DNA from: JARBAK01 sp034472185
Lineage (GTDB): Bacteria; Pseudomonadota; Alphaproteobacteria; Rickettsiales; Midichloriaceae
Assembly: GCA_034472185.1 (NCBI GenBank)
Contig: JARBAK010000001.1
Coordinates: 124,001 to 188,000, forward strand
Direction of reading: 5' to 3'
Length of the DNA stretch: 64,000 nucleotides
Shown here: piece after piece, positions 19,084-30,230 of the stretch
How the letters are laid out: every line of letters starts with the position of its first letter
Numbering within the stretch: position 1 is the stretch's first letter
The notes under the pieces: generated by a model
Seen by the model: the letters and a program-made list of their open reading frames with translations, nothing else
What the model was told of the DNA's origin: nothing
The model's database searches: none
Made by a program: the position numbers and the translations under genes

Positions 19084-19611
19084 TTGGCAACAGAGCTAGC
19101 AAAAAAATTACATAAAATACCCAATAATAGAGATAAGGATTTATTAGCAGTAGTAAGTCAAAATATACTGACATTAGCTAAAGGGCTATATGAAGCAAAA
19201 AATGCCACAAAAACCGATATAAAAAAAATTGATATTTTTAATTCCCAAATTAAGCAGCAAATTGAGTTATTGACTACAATAGTTTCATACGAAGATATTA
19301 ATCTTAATGAATCAGCAAAGAGTGGCATAATGCCTGTATCAAATGAACTTTTTGTTTCGTATAAAATTTTATCTGGAGATGAATTATCAGTACCAAATGC
19401 TAGTCTATTAAATAGTGCGTTGGATAAAATCTCTAAAAATCCAACCCTCTCTTTGCAGAATGAGTATGCTGGAACAGAAAATTTACTAGAATTAGCATGC
19501 CTTTATGGAGAAGAAAATATAGTAAAAAATCTTTTAACTTTGCATTCCGAACAGGATATAGCCCCCTCCTTAATGCATATAAACAAGGACCTATACATAT
19601 TGCGTCCATGA
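19084..19611 (+). pseudogene. Ankyrin locus, fragment 3 (175 codons)
   Basis: The nominal start is a TTG with no binding site, and the frame is open from 19057. The fragment ends in the first half of an ankyrin unit (NLLELACLYGEENIVKNLL), whose second half (GYSPLLNAYKQGPIHIA) is in fragment 4's frame. Confidence 0.5.
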
Positions 19612-20771
19612 CGAGCCCAAACATATTGAAGCTATTAATGGAGCATATCAAAGAAACTCCTAATAAAAGGAAATTGCTAGATAAACCAGATGCACTCGGA
19701 TACACCCCTCTATTCTATGCATATCAAGCGCTCGTGTCTGTAGAGGAGTTTACAAATATAGGATCTGCTCACAAGCTTTTAATAGAGGCGGGTGCCACAG
19801 ATGATAAAGTACAAGCACTTATGGGGGCAGCTTTGTGTAACTCAGCGGAGGTGTTCTCGAAAGTTGTAGAGAAATCTGAATCTTCTCTAACTCATAAGGA
19901 TAATTTAGGCAACTCTTTCCTACATTATATCGTTGCATCGCAGGATAAAAATTTAGCTTTAGCAAAGATTAATGCTTCTAAAAGTTCTGTTCAGAAAGTT
20001 ATAAATGCGCAAAATACCTATGGCCTTACAGCCTTAACAAGTGCTATAATTACGGGCGATGTCGAATTAGTAAAGACATTGCTAACGATACCAGGCGTAG
20101 ATCTCAACTCAAAAGATATACACGGTACTACACCATTAATGTACGCTGTAAGTCAGGGGCAGGATGATATAATCAATGTGTTGTTAGAGGATAAGCGCGT
20201 AGATATTAATGCTCGTAATAAATATGGTTGCAATGCCTTTGAAATTGCTGCTTTTAATATCTCAGTAGAAAACCACGTCCAACACAAACAAGAAGATACA
20301 TGGAAAATACATAATCATGCGCTATTAGGAAAACTTTTAGAATATGGAGCTGATCCTAAACATGATGCAGATGTTAATTATACAAGAAAGATATTAACAT
20401 ATCTAGCTATAGCGGGAGGTATCGCTTCTGTTAGCATAATATGCTGCTACTGTTTCCCCGGTATAACTCTTATAAAGGGATTGATGTTTCTGGAAGCTAT
20501 ACCAATCGGAGCTCTATTATTCAAGGGTGCATCAATCTATGTCTCTGCAGCATCTGGTCAATATATAGAAAACAAACTACTTACATTAATGCAGGGTGTC
20601 CAAGTAGCTAATATAAAAAATGTCTGTATGATAGGAAACTACCATAAAGATAGTAAGGGTATTGTAGCGCATGGGAAAAGCCTTAAAGACATTATGATTG
20701 CAGATACAGAAGGTATCAAAAAAATACGTAGCCAAGATACCCGCACAAAATTCTTTAGCTATAGAGCATAA
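19497..20771 (+). pseudogene. Ankyrin locus, fragment 4 (about 400 coding codons)
   Basis: This is the best-preserved ankyrin part. Units include DALGYTPLFYAYQ, DNLGNSFLHYIVASQ, NTYGLTALTSAIITGDVELV and DIHGTTPLMYAVSQGQDDII. Then come two hydrophobic segments (LTYLAIAGGIASVSIICCYC and a following stretch to about 20560). True coding in this frame probably begins near 19550 and leaves it at the A7 run at 20718. Confidence 0.6.
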
Positions 20772-21414
20772 AAATGAGAATGATGAATGGCAGAATTTAT
20801 TGATAACAATGCAGTACACAAAGAAGATATATAAGGAAATCAAAGCTCAAGAGGTAGGAGTTAATAGCCCTAATATGCTGAGAAGAATCATAGGTCATCC
20901 AATATTTGCTAAAACTGTAGCTAAGGGAGGTGGTATACTTACCACATATACTGTTAATAAATTACTCAATTATTTACCAGGAAATAGCCCTGTAAATAAT
21001 ATTCCTCCATTGCTCGTATATAGCATGTATGTTGAAAATGGAGTTTCAAAACTTTTCGAATATACACATAAAGTGATAGATTATTTCATGAAGTTAATAG
21101 GAGTGACACGAGACTCGTCGTTCGTAGATCTTGAAACACAATCCTCTATATATCTGCAACCAATATCTGAGCATATAAAAAAGCTACAAAACGAAGTGCA
21201 ATCAAAAAATGAATTAAAAGTAGTACAAGAGGGGCTGTCCCGAAACAAAGACCTCTTTAAATCTCTTTTTCAACAACAGAATATGACCTTATACCCTCAA
21301 AATAAAGAAGTACTAAAAAACAATGTCATAGCGAAAGCGAGTATTAAGCTTCCTCAATATGATAAAGATGCGGAACCACAAAAAAGTAAGGGTTTTTTTG
21401 GATTCTTTAAATGA
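20698..21414 (+). pseudogene. Ankyrin locus, fragment 5 (C-terminal part)
   Basis: This is the continuation after the A7 run. The only start is a TTG inside fragment 4. The sequence is helical and charged and ends KSKGFFGFFK. Its TGA overlaps the xerC ATG in an ATGA arrangement, which suggests that the intact gene was translationally coupled to xerC. Confidence 0.5.
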
Positions 21415-22331
21415 TACAGTGCGTTGTTAATAATTGGTTAGATTACTTAAAATATCAGTGTGGATATTCGTGCCATACAATAAGGGCATACCACACTGAT
21501 GTTAATGGTTTTTTAGATTTTTTGCAGCCTCATTTTCAAGAAAAGCCCTCAGTTGCATTGTTAGAGAGTTTAGAGATTCGAGATTTTAGAAGCTGGTTAA
21601 CTTTTAGAAAAGCCCAAGGAGTAACTACTCTATCTAATGCTAGGGCATTATCCGCGTTGCGAACATTTTTTTCCTATTTGAATAAACACGGTATAGTAAA
21701 AAATGAAGCAGTTACTTTGATCAAAGTAAAGTACAGACAAATCTCTCTACCTCGTGCATTGCCTATACACAAAACAATCGAAGCAACAGAAATAATATTA
21801 TCTACAACAGAGAATGCTAAGGACCCTAAGTGGGTAATTATGAGAAATTATGCAATACTTTTGCTTCTTTATGGGTGCGGATTGCGTATAAGTGAGGCTC
21901 TTTCTCTTACTAAAGAAGCGATACAATCAGACCATAAGCAATTAAGGGTATTAGGGAAGGGTCAAAAAGAAAGAATTTTGCCAGTACTAAATAATATTGC
22001 AAATGCAATAGACGCATATATACGATTATGCCCTTATAATCTTGATAAAATAGGGCAACTTTTTGTAGGATTACGAGGAAAACCCCTAAATCCCAATACA
22101 TTTCGTGAGGTCATTAGAAAATTAAGGGGTAAACTAGGTGTAACAACACCTATTTCACCTCATACTTTTAGACATAGTTTCGCGACACATTTATTAACTG
22201 CTGGCGCAGATTTGCGAGTATTACAAGAGCTATTAGGGCATAGTTCCCTCTCATCTACTCAAAAATATACAAAATTGGATACAAAAACGCTTCTTCAAGC
22301 ATATCAAAAATTTCATCCACGATTTTTATGA
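21411..22331 (+). CDS. xerC: Tyrosine recombinase XerC/XerD-type
   Basis: This 306-residue site-specific recombinase resolves chromosome dimers at dif. It has an N-terminal SAM-like core-binding domain (GYSCHTIRAYHTDVNGFLDFL) and a complete catalytic domain: R in GCGLRISEAL, K in LGKGQKERILP, HTFRHSFATHL, LGHSSLSSTQKYT with the nucleophilic Y at the end. I favour XerC from overall resemblance, but XerD is possible. Its ATG overlaps the stop of the broken ankyrin gene. The 23S rRNA follows 200 bp downstream. No dif-like site was recognised nearby. Confidence 0.9.
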   Translation: MIQCVVNNWLDYLKYQCGYSCHTIRAYHTDVNGFLDFLQPHFQEKPSVALLESLEIRDFRSWLTFRKAQGVTTLSNARALSALRTFFSYLNKHGIVKNEAVTLIKVKYRQISLPRALPIHKTIEATEIILSTTENAKDPKWVIMRNYAILLLLYGCGLRISEALSLTKEAIQSDHKQLRVLGKGQKERILPVLNNIANAIDAYIRLCPYNLDKIGQLFVGLRGKPLNPNTFREVIRKLRGKLGVTTPISPHTFRHSFATHLLTAGADLRVLQELLGHSSLSSTQKYTKLDTKTLLQAYQKFHPRFL

Positions 22332-22537
22332 ACTTTAAGTGCTTGACAATATTAGGGGTATCTGTTAGAGATTGGCGGACGTATTTGATGTACGTCGTTC
22401 TTTGACAAGTAGAAAAGAGGATGTTGTCGTATTTGACATGTTGGGCATGTACAAGCGACAATGTAATAGTATTATATAATGAAAAAAACACAGAATAAGT
22501 TCTGTGCGCAATTCAGTTAGCATGTGTATTGACAATA
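22332..22537 (+). promoter_or_regulatory. Promoter and leader region of the 23S-5S unit
   Basis: Candidate promoter 1 is TTGACA 22343-22348, a 17-base spacer and TAGAGA with a TGN extension. Candidate 2 is an AGTATTATATAAT block (22468-22480) with a perfect TATAAT and a poor -35. Further TTGACA copies lie at 22402 and 22433. Hairpins include GACGTA/TACGTC (22378-22396), TTGTCG/CGACAA enclosing ACATG/CATGT (22424-22462) and a perfect CACAGAA/TTCTGTG stem (22490-22507). GACAA at 22531 can pair with TTGTC after the 23S end, forming the usual rRNA processing stalk. Confidence 0.5.
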
Positions 22538-25314
<2,777 letters not shown>

Positions 25315-25392
25315 TGTCATATTGCTGTATTGGATTGTGCACAGTGCTTATTTGTGTGTGTTTTTAGAAGGAGTGAAGGCTCCTCTTCTAAG

Positions 25393-25506
25393 CTTGGTAA
25401 TTATAGAGAGGGCGAAACACCTGATTCCATCTCGAACTCAGAAGTGAAAAGCCTCTTCGCCGATGGTACTGCATCTTAAGATGTGGGAGAGTAGGGCGTT
25501 GCCAAG
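25393..25506 (+). rRNA. rrf: 5S ribosomal RNA
   Basis: The gene is about 114 bases long. CTTGG/CCAAG closes the terminal helix, and CACCTGATTCCATCTCGAACTCAGAAGTGAAA is the conserved 5S core (helices II-III), followed by GATGGTACTG and TGGGAGAGTAGG. It lies 80 bp after the 23S in the same transcript. A perfect 19-bp stem extends from 25379-25397 to 25502-25520, a probable RNase III or terminator stem. Confidence 0.96.
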
Positions 25507-25530
25507 CTTAGAAGAGGAGCTTTTTGTTTT
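25507..25530 (+). terminator. Terminator of the 23S-5S unit
   Basis: The 3' arm CTTAGAAGAGGAGC pairs perfectly with sequence just before 5S and is followed by TTTTTGTTTT. A second sequence, AGAAGGAG near 25366, can compete for the same 5' arm, so alternative foldings exist. Confidence 0.8.
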
Positions 25531-25735
25531 GGTTCATAAGTTTTACGTATAATTCGTAAGTTATACAACTTCATTTGTATGTAAGCGAAGTGAAATTCTA
25601 GAAAGTTCTAATATAACGTTGGTACTGGAAGAGCGCCCTAAGTTGCATCATAATGCCAATAGACCACTGGTTGTTTCTTCGCAAAAAATTTTTGGATTAA
25701 TTAATTTATTAAGCTTATATTGTTTTTTATTAGCA

Positions 25736-25814
25736 GTGCTCTTAGCTCAGTGTGATAGAGCAACAGCTTTCTAAGCTATGTGTTTTCCAGGAGCGAATAT
25801 CCCCTCTAGGGGAC
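25736..25814 (+). pseudogene. Decayed copy of tRNA-Arg(TCT)
   Basis: The first ~47 bases differ from the intact tRNA-Arg(TCT) at 26821-26897 by about six changes and keep the D-arm, the anticodon loop CTTTCTAA region and the TCT anticodon. The upstream flank TTTTTTATTAGCA is shared too. The T-arm is wrecked (no GTTCGAA; extra bases before the acceptor strand) and CCA is missing. It lies in inverted orientation relative to the intact gene, about 1 kb away. Confidence 0.75.
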
Positions 25815-25857
25815 AACACAATCTCACATACTTTCCCCTAATGTCCTCAAATATTAC

Positions 25858-26430
25858 CTACCCCTCCTCATTCACTCCTCTCTCTTCCTCTGCACTTTTT
25901 TTGCTGCGAGCTAATTCCAATATATAATTTAAATTGCTTTGCAAACATAAGCCAAGCAGCACTGGGTCCTTTGGTTTCATATTAGGATAATTCCAGTGCG
26001 TTTTATTACGTACTGATTCAATTGTGGACTTAGTAGTACCAATCAATTTTTGGATTTGTGCGTCAGCCAATTCAGGACATACTTTTAATAACCACGCTAT
26101 AGCATTAGGTTTATCTTGACGCCTAACTACTGGAGTGTACTTCCCCCTTTTCCTACTTTTTTCCTGCTCAGCAAGAACTGCATTCACCATACCCTTAGCT
26201 AAACATAGGTTAGCATTTAAATCTGCCTCACATCGAGAAATCTCCTCTGCAGTCAACTGTCCCGAATACCTTGGATCCATCGCTAGTGGACTCTTATCAA
26301 CTTCTCGATCTGCTATTCCTTGTACTTCTAACAAATGCAGCCCACAAAAGTTTGCTATCTGCTCAAATGTTAGCTTTGTATTATCTACAAGCCACGCCGC
26401 TACAGCTTTTGGCATCAACGGATATACCAT
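25858..26430 (-). CDS. DUF1013 / TrcR-like transcriptional cell-cycle regulator
   Basis: This 190-residue protein is conserved across alphaproteobacteria. The N-terminus (YPLMPKAVAAWLVDNTKLTF, EQIANFCGLHLLEVQGIADREV) and the second helix-turn-helix-like block (PNAIAWLLKVCPELADAQIQKLIGTT) match the DUF1013 family, whose Caulobacter member TrcR associates with RNA polymerase and DNA. The charged C-terminal tail is not conserved. It is transcribed with the same polarity as the lipoprotein and tRNA-Arg upstream. The function is taken from the family; nothing in the window tests it. Confidence 0.82.
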   Translation of the reverse strand: MVYPLMPKAVAAWLVDNTKLTFEQIANFCGLHLLEVQGIADREVDKSPLAMDPRYSGQLTAEEISRCEADLNANLCLAKGMVNAVLAEQEKSRKRGKYTPVVRRQDKPNAIAWLLKVCPELADAQIQKLIGTTKSTIESVRNKTHWNYPNMKPKDPVLLGLCLQSNLNYILELARSKKSAEEERGVNEEG

Positions 26431-26503
26431 ACCCAGTACCTTTTGTTTGTAATAACTTATTGTCCAATATATACCTTTTCTCGGAACTTCCGATCAAGTT
26501 ATC

Positions 26504-26767
26504 TTATTTCTGCGCATTAGAGGTAAAACGACCTAAAACTGCACTATCAACACGCCCATCATTTATGTCTTTCTTTATTTCTTCTTGCAGCTTTTTTTGA
26601 GACGATGGCATAGAAGGATTATTTTTTAGTCCACCATTTGCAATAAACGCATTGTACGTAGTATTACGATGCATTTTAAAGACTCTAGAATCTTCTGAAG
26701 TTCCCCTTAAACTGCATCCTGTCACTAGTAACATACTAAACAGCAAGGAAGTCACAAACCATTTCAT
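26504..26767 (-). CDS. Small lipoprotein of unknown function
   Basis: The protein has 87 residues with an N-terminal signal MKWFVTSLLFSMLLVTGC ending in a proper lipobox (LVTGC, Cys 18). The mature part is hydrophilic and lysine-rich with no family I recognise. It lies between tRNA-Arg and the DUF1013 gene on the same strand. It is real as an exported ORF by its signal; its role is unknown. Confidence 0.62.
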   Translation of the reverse strand: MKWFVTSLLFSMLLVTGCSLRGTSEDSRVFKMHRNTTYNAFIANGGLKNNPSMPSSQKKLQEEIKKDINDGRVDSAVLGRFTSNAQK

Positions 26768-26820
26768 TGCTTAATAACCTAATTATCCTTTTTCCCTTTG
26801 TAACTACAGCATAAAACACA

Positions 26821-26897
26821 TGGCGTGCCCTGGAGGATTCGAACCCCCGACCCACAGCTTAGAAGGCTGTTGCTCTATCCCGCTGAGCTAAGGGCAC
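26821..26897 (-). tRNA. tRNA-Arg (anticodon TCT)
   Basis: On the minus strand a full 77-base cloverleaf reads: acceptor GTGCCCT/AGGGCAC, D-arm GCTC/GAGC, anticodon stem ACAGC/GCTGT with the loop CTTCTAA, T-arm GGGGG-TTCGAAT-CCTCC, and encoded CCA. It reads AGA/AGG codons. A degenerate inverted copy lies at 25736-25814. Confidence 0.95.
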
Positions 26898-27084
26898 TGC
26901 TAATAAAAAAAATAGCGGAATTTCTCGTTATGAAAACTAATAACACTATTCATTCCAAATGTCAGTGTTTTCTTAGTTTATAAAATAAACCTTTTATTAC
27001 GCCATGAACACTGGTCCAAACTACGATTATGCAACGCAAGGTAATATCTGTACTCATCATGTAAAAGTGTACTAACTCTTACAA

Positions 27085-27996
27085 TCATTTTAAACTAATC
27101 TTAAATTGATAATTTAGTTCTGCCCCACATAGGAATATTAAGCTACAAGCATAAAAATATACTAAAGCTATAATTACTCCCGCAATACTTCCATATATTA
27201 AATGAATTTGAGGAAATGACGTAATATAATATTTAAATAGGAGAGAAAACATATGCCAACCTAGCAATGTCAAAATACTTCCAGGAAAAGTATCTCGTAA
27301 TTTTTGTTTTACATGTGGTAATACTAAATAGAGATAAGATGTCATGAAAAACAGTAATCCATACGAAAACAATAGACGAACTATATTAGTACGAGGAGAT
27401 AATATTAATAATTCTTTAATTTTTTCATTTAATGGCAGTGCTTTAAAAAGATCGGGAACAATTGTTAAAACGAATACTATTACTAATGCACAAACCATCG
27501 TCAAAACAAATTCTAATATACTCAGTAATCTTCGAAAAATATAAGTAGGAGGGTTTTTAACAAAATATGCTTTATTCAATGCAGTTCTAAGCCCATCGAA
27601 AATAGCTGAAGCAGACCATGCACCGCTAATAATTGCTAAAGTTAAAAAACTATGAGGAGGTGCAGTAGTAATTTCTTCTATTCTTGGCCTTAAAGCAGTG
27701 GTGAATTCACTCCCCATCCATTCAAAAGCGCTACGAATAATGCTAATAGCAAGAGTTCTACTAAAATACGCATCATCTACCCAACCCAATATTGCCACAA
27801 AAAATACTAAGAAAGGAAATATGCCAAGCATAAGTAAAAATGCTATATACCCAGCATGCTCTACTCCATCATGATCTATCACAAAATTTATTGCTTTACA
27901 TAAACAGCGACTGAACCTTACTATGCCCGAGTAAGCATTAGAGTTAGTGCAGCGGGTAAGTTTTTGCTTTAGCTTAACTGTTAGCCACTTGTACAT
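27085..27996 (-). CDS. YihY/BrkB family inner-membrane protein
   Basis: This 303-residue protein has about six transmembrane segments. The family signature is clear: HAGYIAFLLMLGIFPFLVFF near 44-63, the SGAWSASAIFDGLRTALNKAY stretch near 124-144 and LLGWHMFSLLFKYYITSFPQ plus LIYGSIAGVIIALVYFYACS near the C-terminus. The family was once taken for RNase BN, which is wrong; its function is still unclear. It is divergent from fabI. Confidence 0.85.
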   Translation of the reverse strand: MYKWLTVKLKQKLTRCTNSNAYSGIVRFSRCLCKAINFVIDHDGVEHAGYIAFLLMLGIFPFLVFFVAILGWVDDAYFSRTLAISIIRSAFEWMGSEFTTALRPRIEEITTAPPHSFLTLAIISGAWSASAIFDGLRTALNKAYFVKNPPTYIFRRLLSILEFVLTMVCALVIVFVLTIVPDLFKALPLNEKIKELLILSPRTNIVRLLFSYGLLFFMTSYLYLVLPHVKQKLRDTFPGSILTLLGWHMFSLLFKYYITSFPQIHLIYGSIAGVIIALVYFYACSLIFLCGAELNYQFKISLK

Positions 27997-28126
27997 ATAG
28001 GAAAATTATTATGTATCAGCGTTGAGCCGCTAGAGTAGCTCTAATCTCAATGCTTTAAAAGTAATTAAAAATAAGATTTTCTCTTCTAAGAACTGAAGAG
28101 GTATGTAACTTTATAAAAAAACGGAT

Positions 28127-28981
28127 ATGAACAACGTCAGTGAAAACTCTAATTTTACAGTGGAAACGCTAAAGTTATTAAGTGGTAAAAAGGGCTTAAT
28201 AATGGGTATTGCTAACGAATATTCGTTAGCATGGCATATAGCAAAAGCCTGTTATGCTAGCGGAGCAGAACTGGCTTGTTCGTATCAAACCGAGGGATTT
28301 AGTAAAAAAATTGCAGCTCTGACCAATAAAATTGGTAATCCACTTCTATTGCAATGTGATGTAGCAGATCAAGATTCTATAGCAAATCTTTTTATAGAAC
28401 TTCGCAACAGATGGGATAGTCTAGATTTTGTTATACATTCTTTAGCTTTTTCAGATAAAAATCAGTTGAAAGGAAAATACGTAGACACAACCTTGGATAA
28501 TTTTTTGACAACAATGAATATTTCTTGTTACTCATTTACCGCTATAGCACGTTATGCAGCACCATTAATGCCACAGGGAGGAAGTTTAATTACTCTAAGT
28601 TACTATGGAGCGGAAAAAGCTATTCCAAATTATAATGTAATGGGACTTGCTAAATCCGCTTTAGAATCAAGCGTACGCTATTTAGCTTTGGATTTAGGAA
28701 TTGATAATATCAGAGTGAATGCAATATCTGCCGGTACAACAAGAACCCTTGCTGCTGCAGGTATTTCAAATTTTCGCGTCATGTTAAACTGGGCTGCAGA
28801 AAACACTCCCTTACGCAGAAATGTGACAGGAGATGATGTTGGTAAGAGTGCTGTTTATTTAGCAAGTGACCTCAGTACAGGAGTTACAGGTGAAGTCTTA
28901 CATGTAGATAGTGGATATCATGCTCTAGGTATGAGAGTATACGACGAATTAAGAGAAAAAAACCTAAAGAAAGAAGGCTAG
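28127..28981 (+). CDS. fabI: Enoyl-[acyl-carrier-protein] reductase (NADH)
   Basis: This enzyme performs the last step of each fatty-acid elongation cycle in the cytosol. The 284-residue SDR-fold protein has the FabI cofactor start GLIMGIANEYSLAWHIA, the IHSLAFSD loop and the catalytic Y-x6-K pair in SYYGAEKAIPNYNVMGLAK, with GTTRTLAAAGI on the substrate-binding flap. It has a ~15-residue N-terminal extension before the core. It is a single-gene unit. Confidence 0.95.
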   Translation: MNNVSENSNFTVETLKLLSGKKGLIMGIANEYSLAWHIAKACYASGAELACSYQTEGFSKKIAALTNKIGNPLLLQCDVADQDSIANLFIELRNRWDSLDFVIHSLAFSDKNQLKGKYVDTTLDNFLTTMNISCYSFTAIARYAAPLMPQGGSLITLSYYGAEKAIPNYNVMGLAKSALESSVRYLALDLGIDNIRVNAISAGTTRTLAAAGISNFRVMLNWAAENTPLRRNVTGDDVGKSAVYLASDLSTGVTGEVLHVDSGYHALGMRVYDELREKNLKKEG

Positions 28982-29385
28982 TTCTTCAGATAGCGTTTAA
29001 ATAACAACTAACGCTTCAGATAGCCATAATATTTTATCCGATCTGATATTAACGTCAGATATGTTAAAACTACCCAAAATGCCTATTAAGAGATAGCAAT
29101 AAAATCACAGGCCCCTATTGATGTTATATACGGATATAACCACAGATTAAGAGGCTATAAGATCTCTCACCATATATCTTCTATAACTTACACAACGCTC
29201 CGCCAGCGTTTACAGAAGCAGTGTTCAAACCCATAATATACAGGAATCAACTCTACTCTATATCTACTATATGAAGAAAATGGGATTTTACTTAGCTATA
29301 CTAATAAATAATTTTGACGCATCATTTAAAAACGGTAAATGCAAAAAGCTATTACTACGAGTATCAATTTAAAAAAGAGGAGAGT
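28982..29385 (+). other. 404-bp intergenic stretch without a gene
   Basis: I see no conserved coding frame here. It holds a duplicated CTTCAGATAGC (about 28983 and 29011) flanking AGCGTT/AACGCT, and a small hairpin AACGCT-CCGCC-AGCGTT near 29199. The end carries the strong GAGGAG ribosome-binding site of the next (broken) gene. It could be a decayed spacer or a long promoter region. Confidence 0.5.
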
Positions 29386-29670
29386 ATGAAAATTTTTACG
29401 CTACTACAGGATCTTGTTGAGAAAGCAAGGCAAGAAGATGCAACGGCGCAGAGTATATCTGATGATTTCAGGGGTATTCTGAAACAAATACAAACAGAAG
29501 GAGAAGTTGCATTGAGTATTTCGCCTGGTGGCAGTATTCAGCCTATAATGCCAACAGAGGTAAGACCTATTGAAATAGCAAGTCAAATTAATGAAGTGTT
29601 TAAAAGCGAAGAAGGTTACTCAGTAGAGGCTAAAAAAAACTCTCAAAAATATACAACAATACATAGTTAA
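29386..29670 (+). pseudogene. Ulp1-like locus, fragment 1 (N-terminal)
   Basis: This fragment has a strong GAGGAG binding site and ATG. It encodes a helical N-terminus (LLQDLVEKARQEDATAQ) of unknown function. After the A8 run the protein-like reading switches to the +1 frame (TLKNIQQYIVNFLKNNQQ). Confidence 0.55.
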
Positions 29671-29674
29671 TTTT

Positions 29675-29938
29675 TTGAAAAATAATCAACAACTTGACAA
29701 CATAGATAACGATCTTCTTTCGCTATGTAAGGAAACACGTAGTCTCTCTTCTAAAGAACGGAATATAATTCAATCCGACTTAGATAGCAAATGGCTAATA
29801 GAGCGCACTTTATCACAACAAAATAGTAAATTGCCTCCAAATTGGAGGGATATCATTAATGCGAAAGATCAAAATCGAATATTTATTAGGGGATATATTC
29901 GCTGGAATCAGCGCTGCTGCAGAAGAAAGAGAGGTTAA
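29675..29938 (+). pseudogene. Ulp1-like locus, fragment 2
   Basis: It has a TTG nominal start with no binding site, and the frame is open from 29627. It continues the helical region (SLCKETRSLSSKERN) up to NAKDQ, where the reading moves to fragment 3's frame. Confidence 0.5.
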
Positions 29939-30230
29939 TCAATTACAAAACAAATACAACAATGAAGTGCCTCTTGAAACAATGGAGGTACAGGGAGCTG
30001 CTTATGCATTAATAGCTCAAGGGCAAAATATCTCTATACCCAACGCCGTTGATAAGTATTCGATCCAAACTATACGCACAAATCCTTATAAGGAAAACAA
30101 TTTTATACAAAGATCAAATGAGGATAATATAATTTTGTCCGCCTTAAAGAAAGCCATTGACACTAAAACGCCATCATTTCTTATCGAGAATATTAGCTCA
30201 AATCATTGGGCTATTACTGGTTTTTTATAG
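29859..30230 (+). pseudogene. Ulp1-like locus, fragment 3 (catalytic His part)
   Basis: The fragment reads EYLLGDIFAGISAAAEEREV onward to SSNHWAITGF, which ends in the catalytic-His strand of the protease fold. It stops at a TAG created by the T6 run. Confidence 0.55.

Larger units (their letters stand above)
17840..21414 (+). pseudogene. Broken ankyrin-repeat protein gene (one stop, three frameshifts)
   Basis: Five open stretches in the same direction read as one protein if four lesions are repaired: an in-frame TAG at 18044; a lost base near 19066 (an AAA read as AA would fix it); a lost base near 19550-19560; and an extra A in the A7 run 20718-20724. The repaired gene has 3576 bases, exactly 1192 codons. 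It starts at ATG 17840 after GGGGAGGG, a good ribosome-binding site. It carries ankyrin repeats, two hydrophobic segments near 20390-20560 and a lysine-rich C-terminus. Its TGA overlaps the ATG of xerC. Ankyrin proteins of Rickettsiales are often secreted effectors; that role here is inference. Confidence 0.7.
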
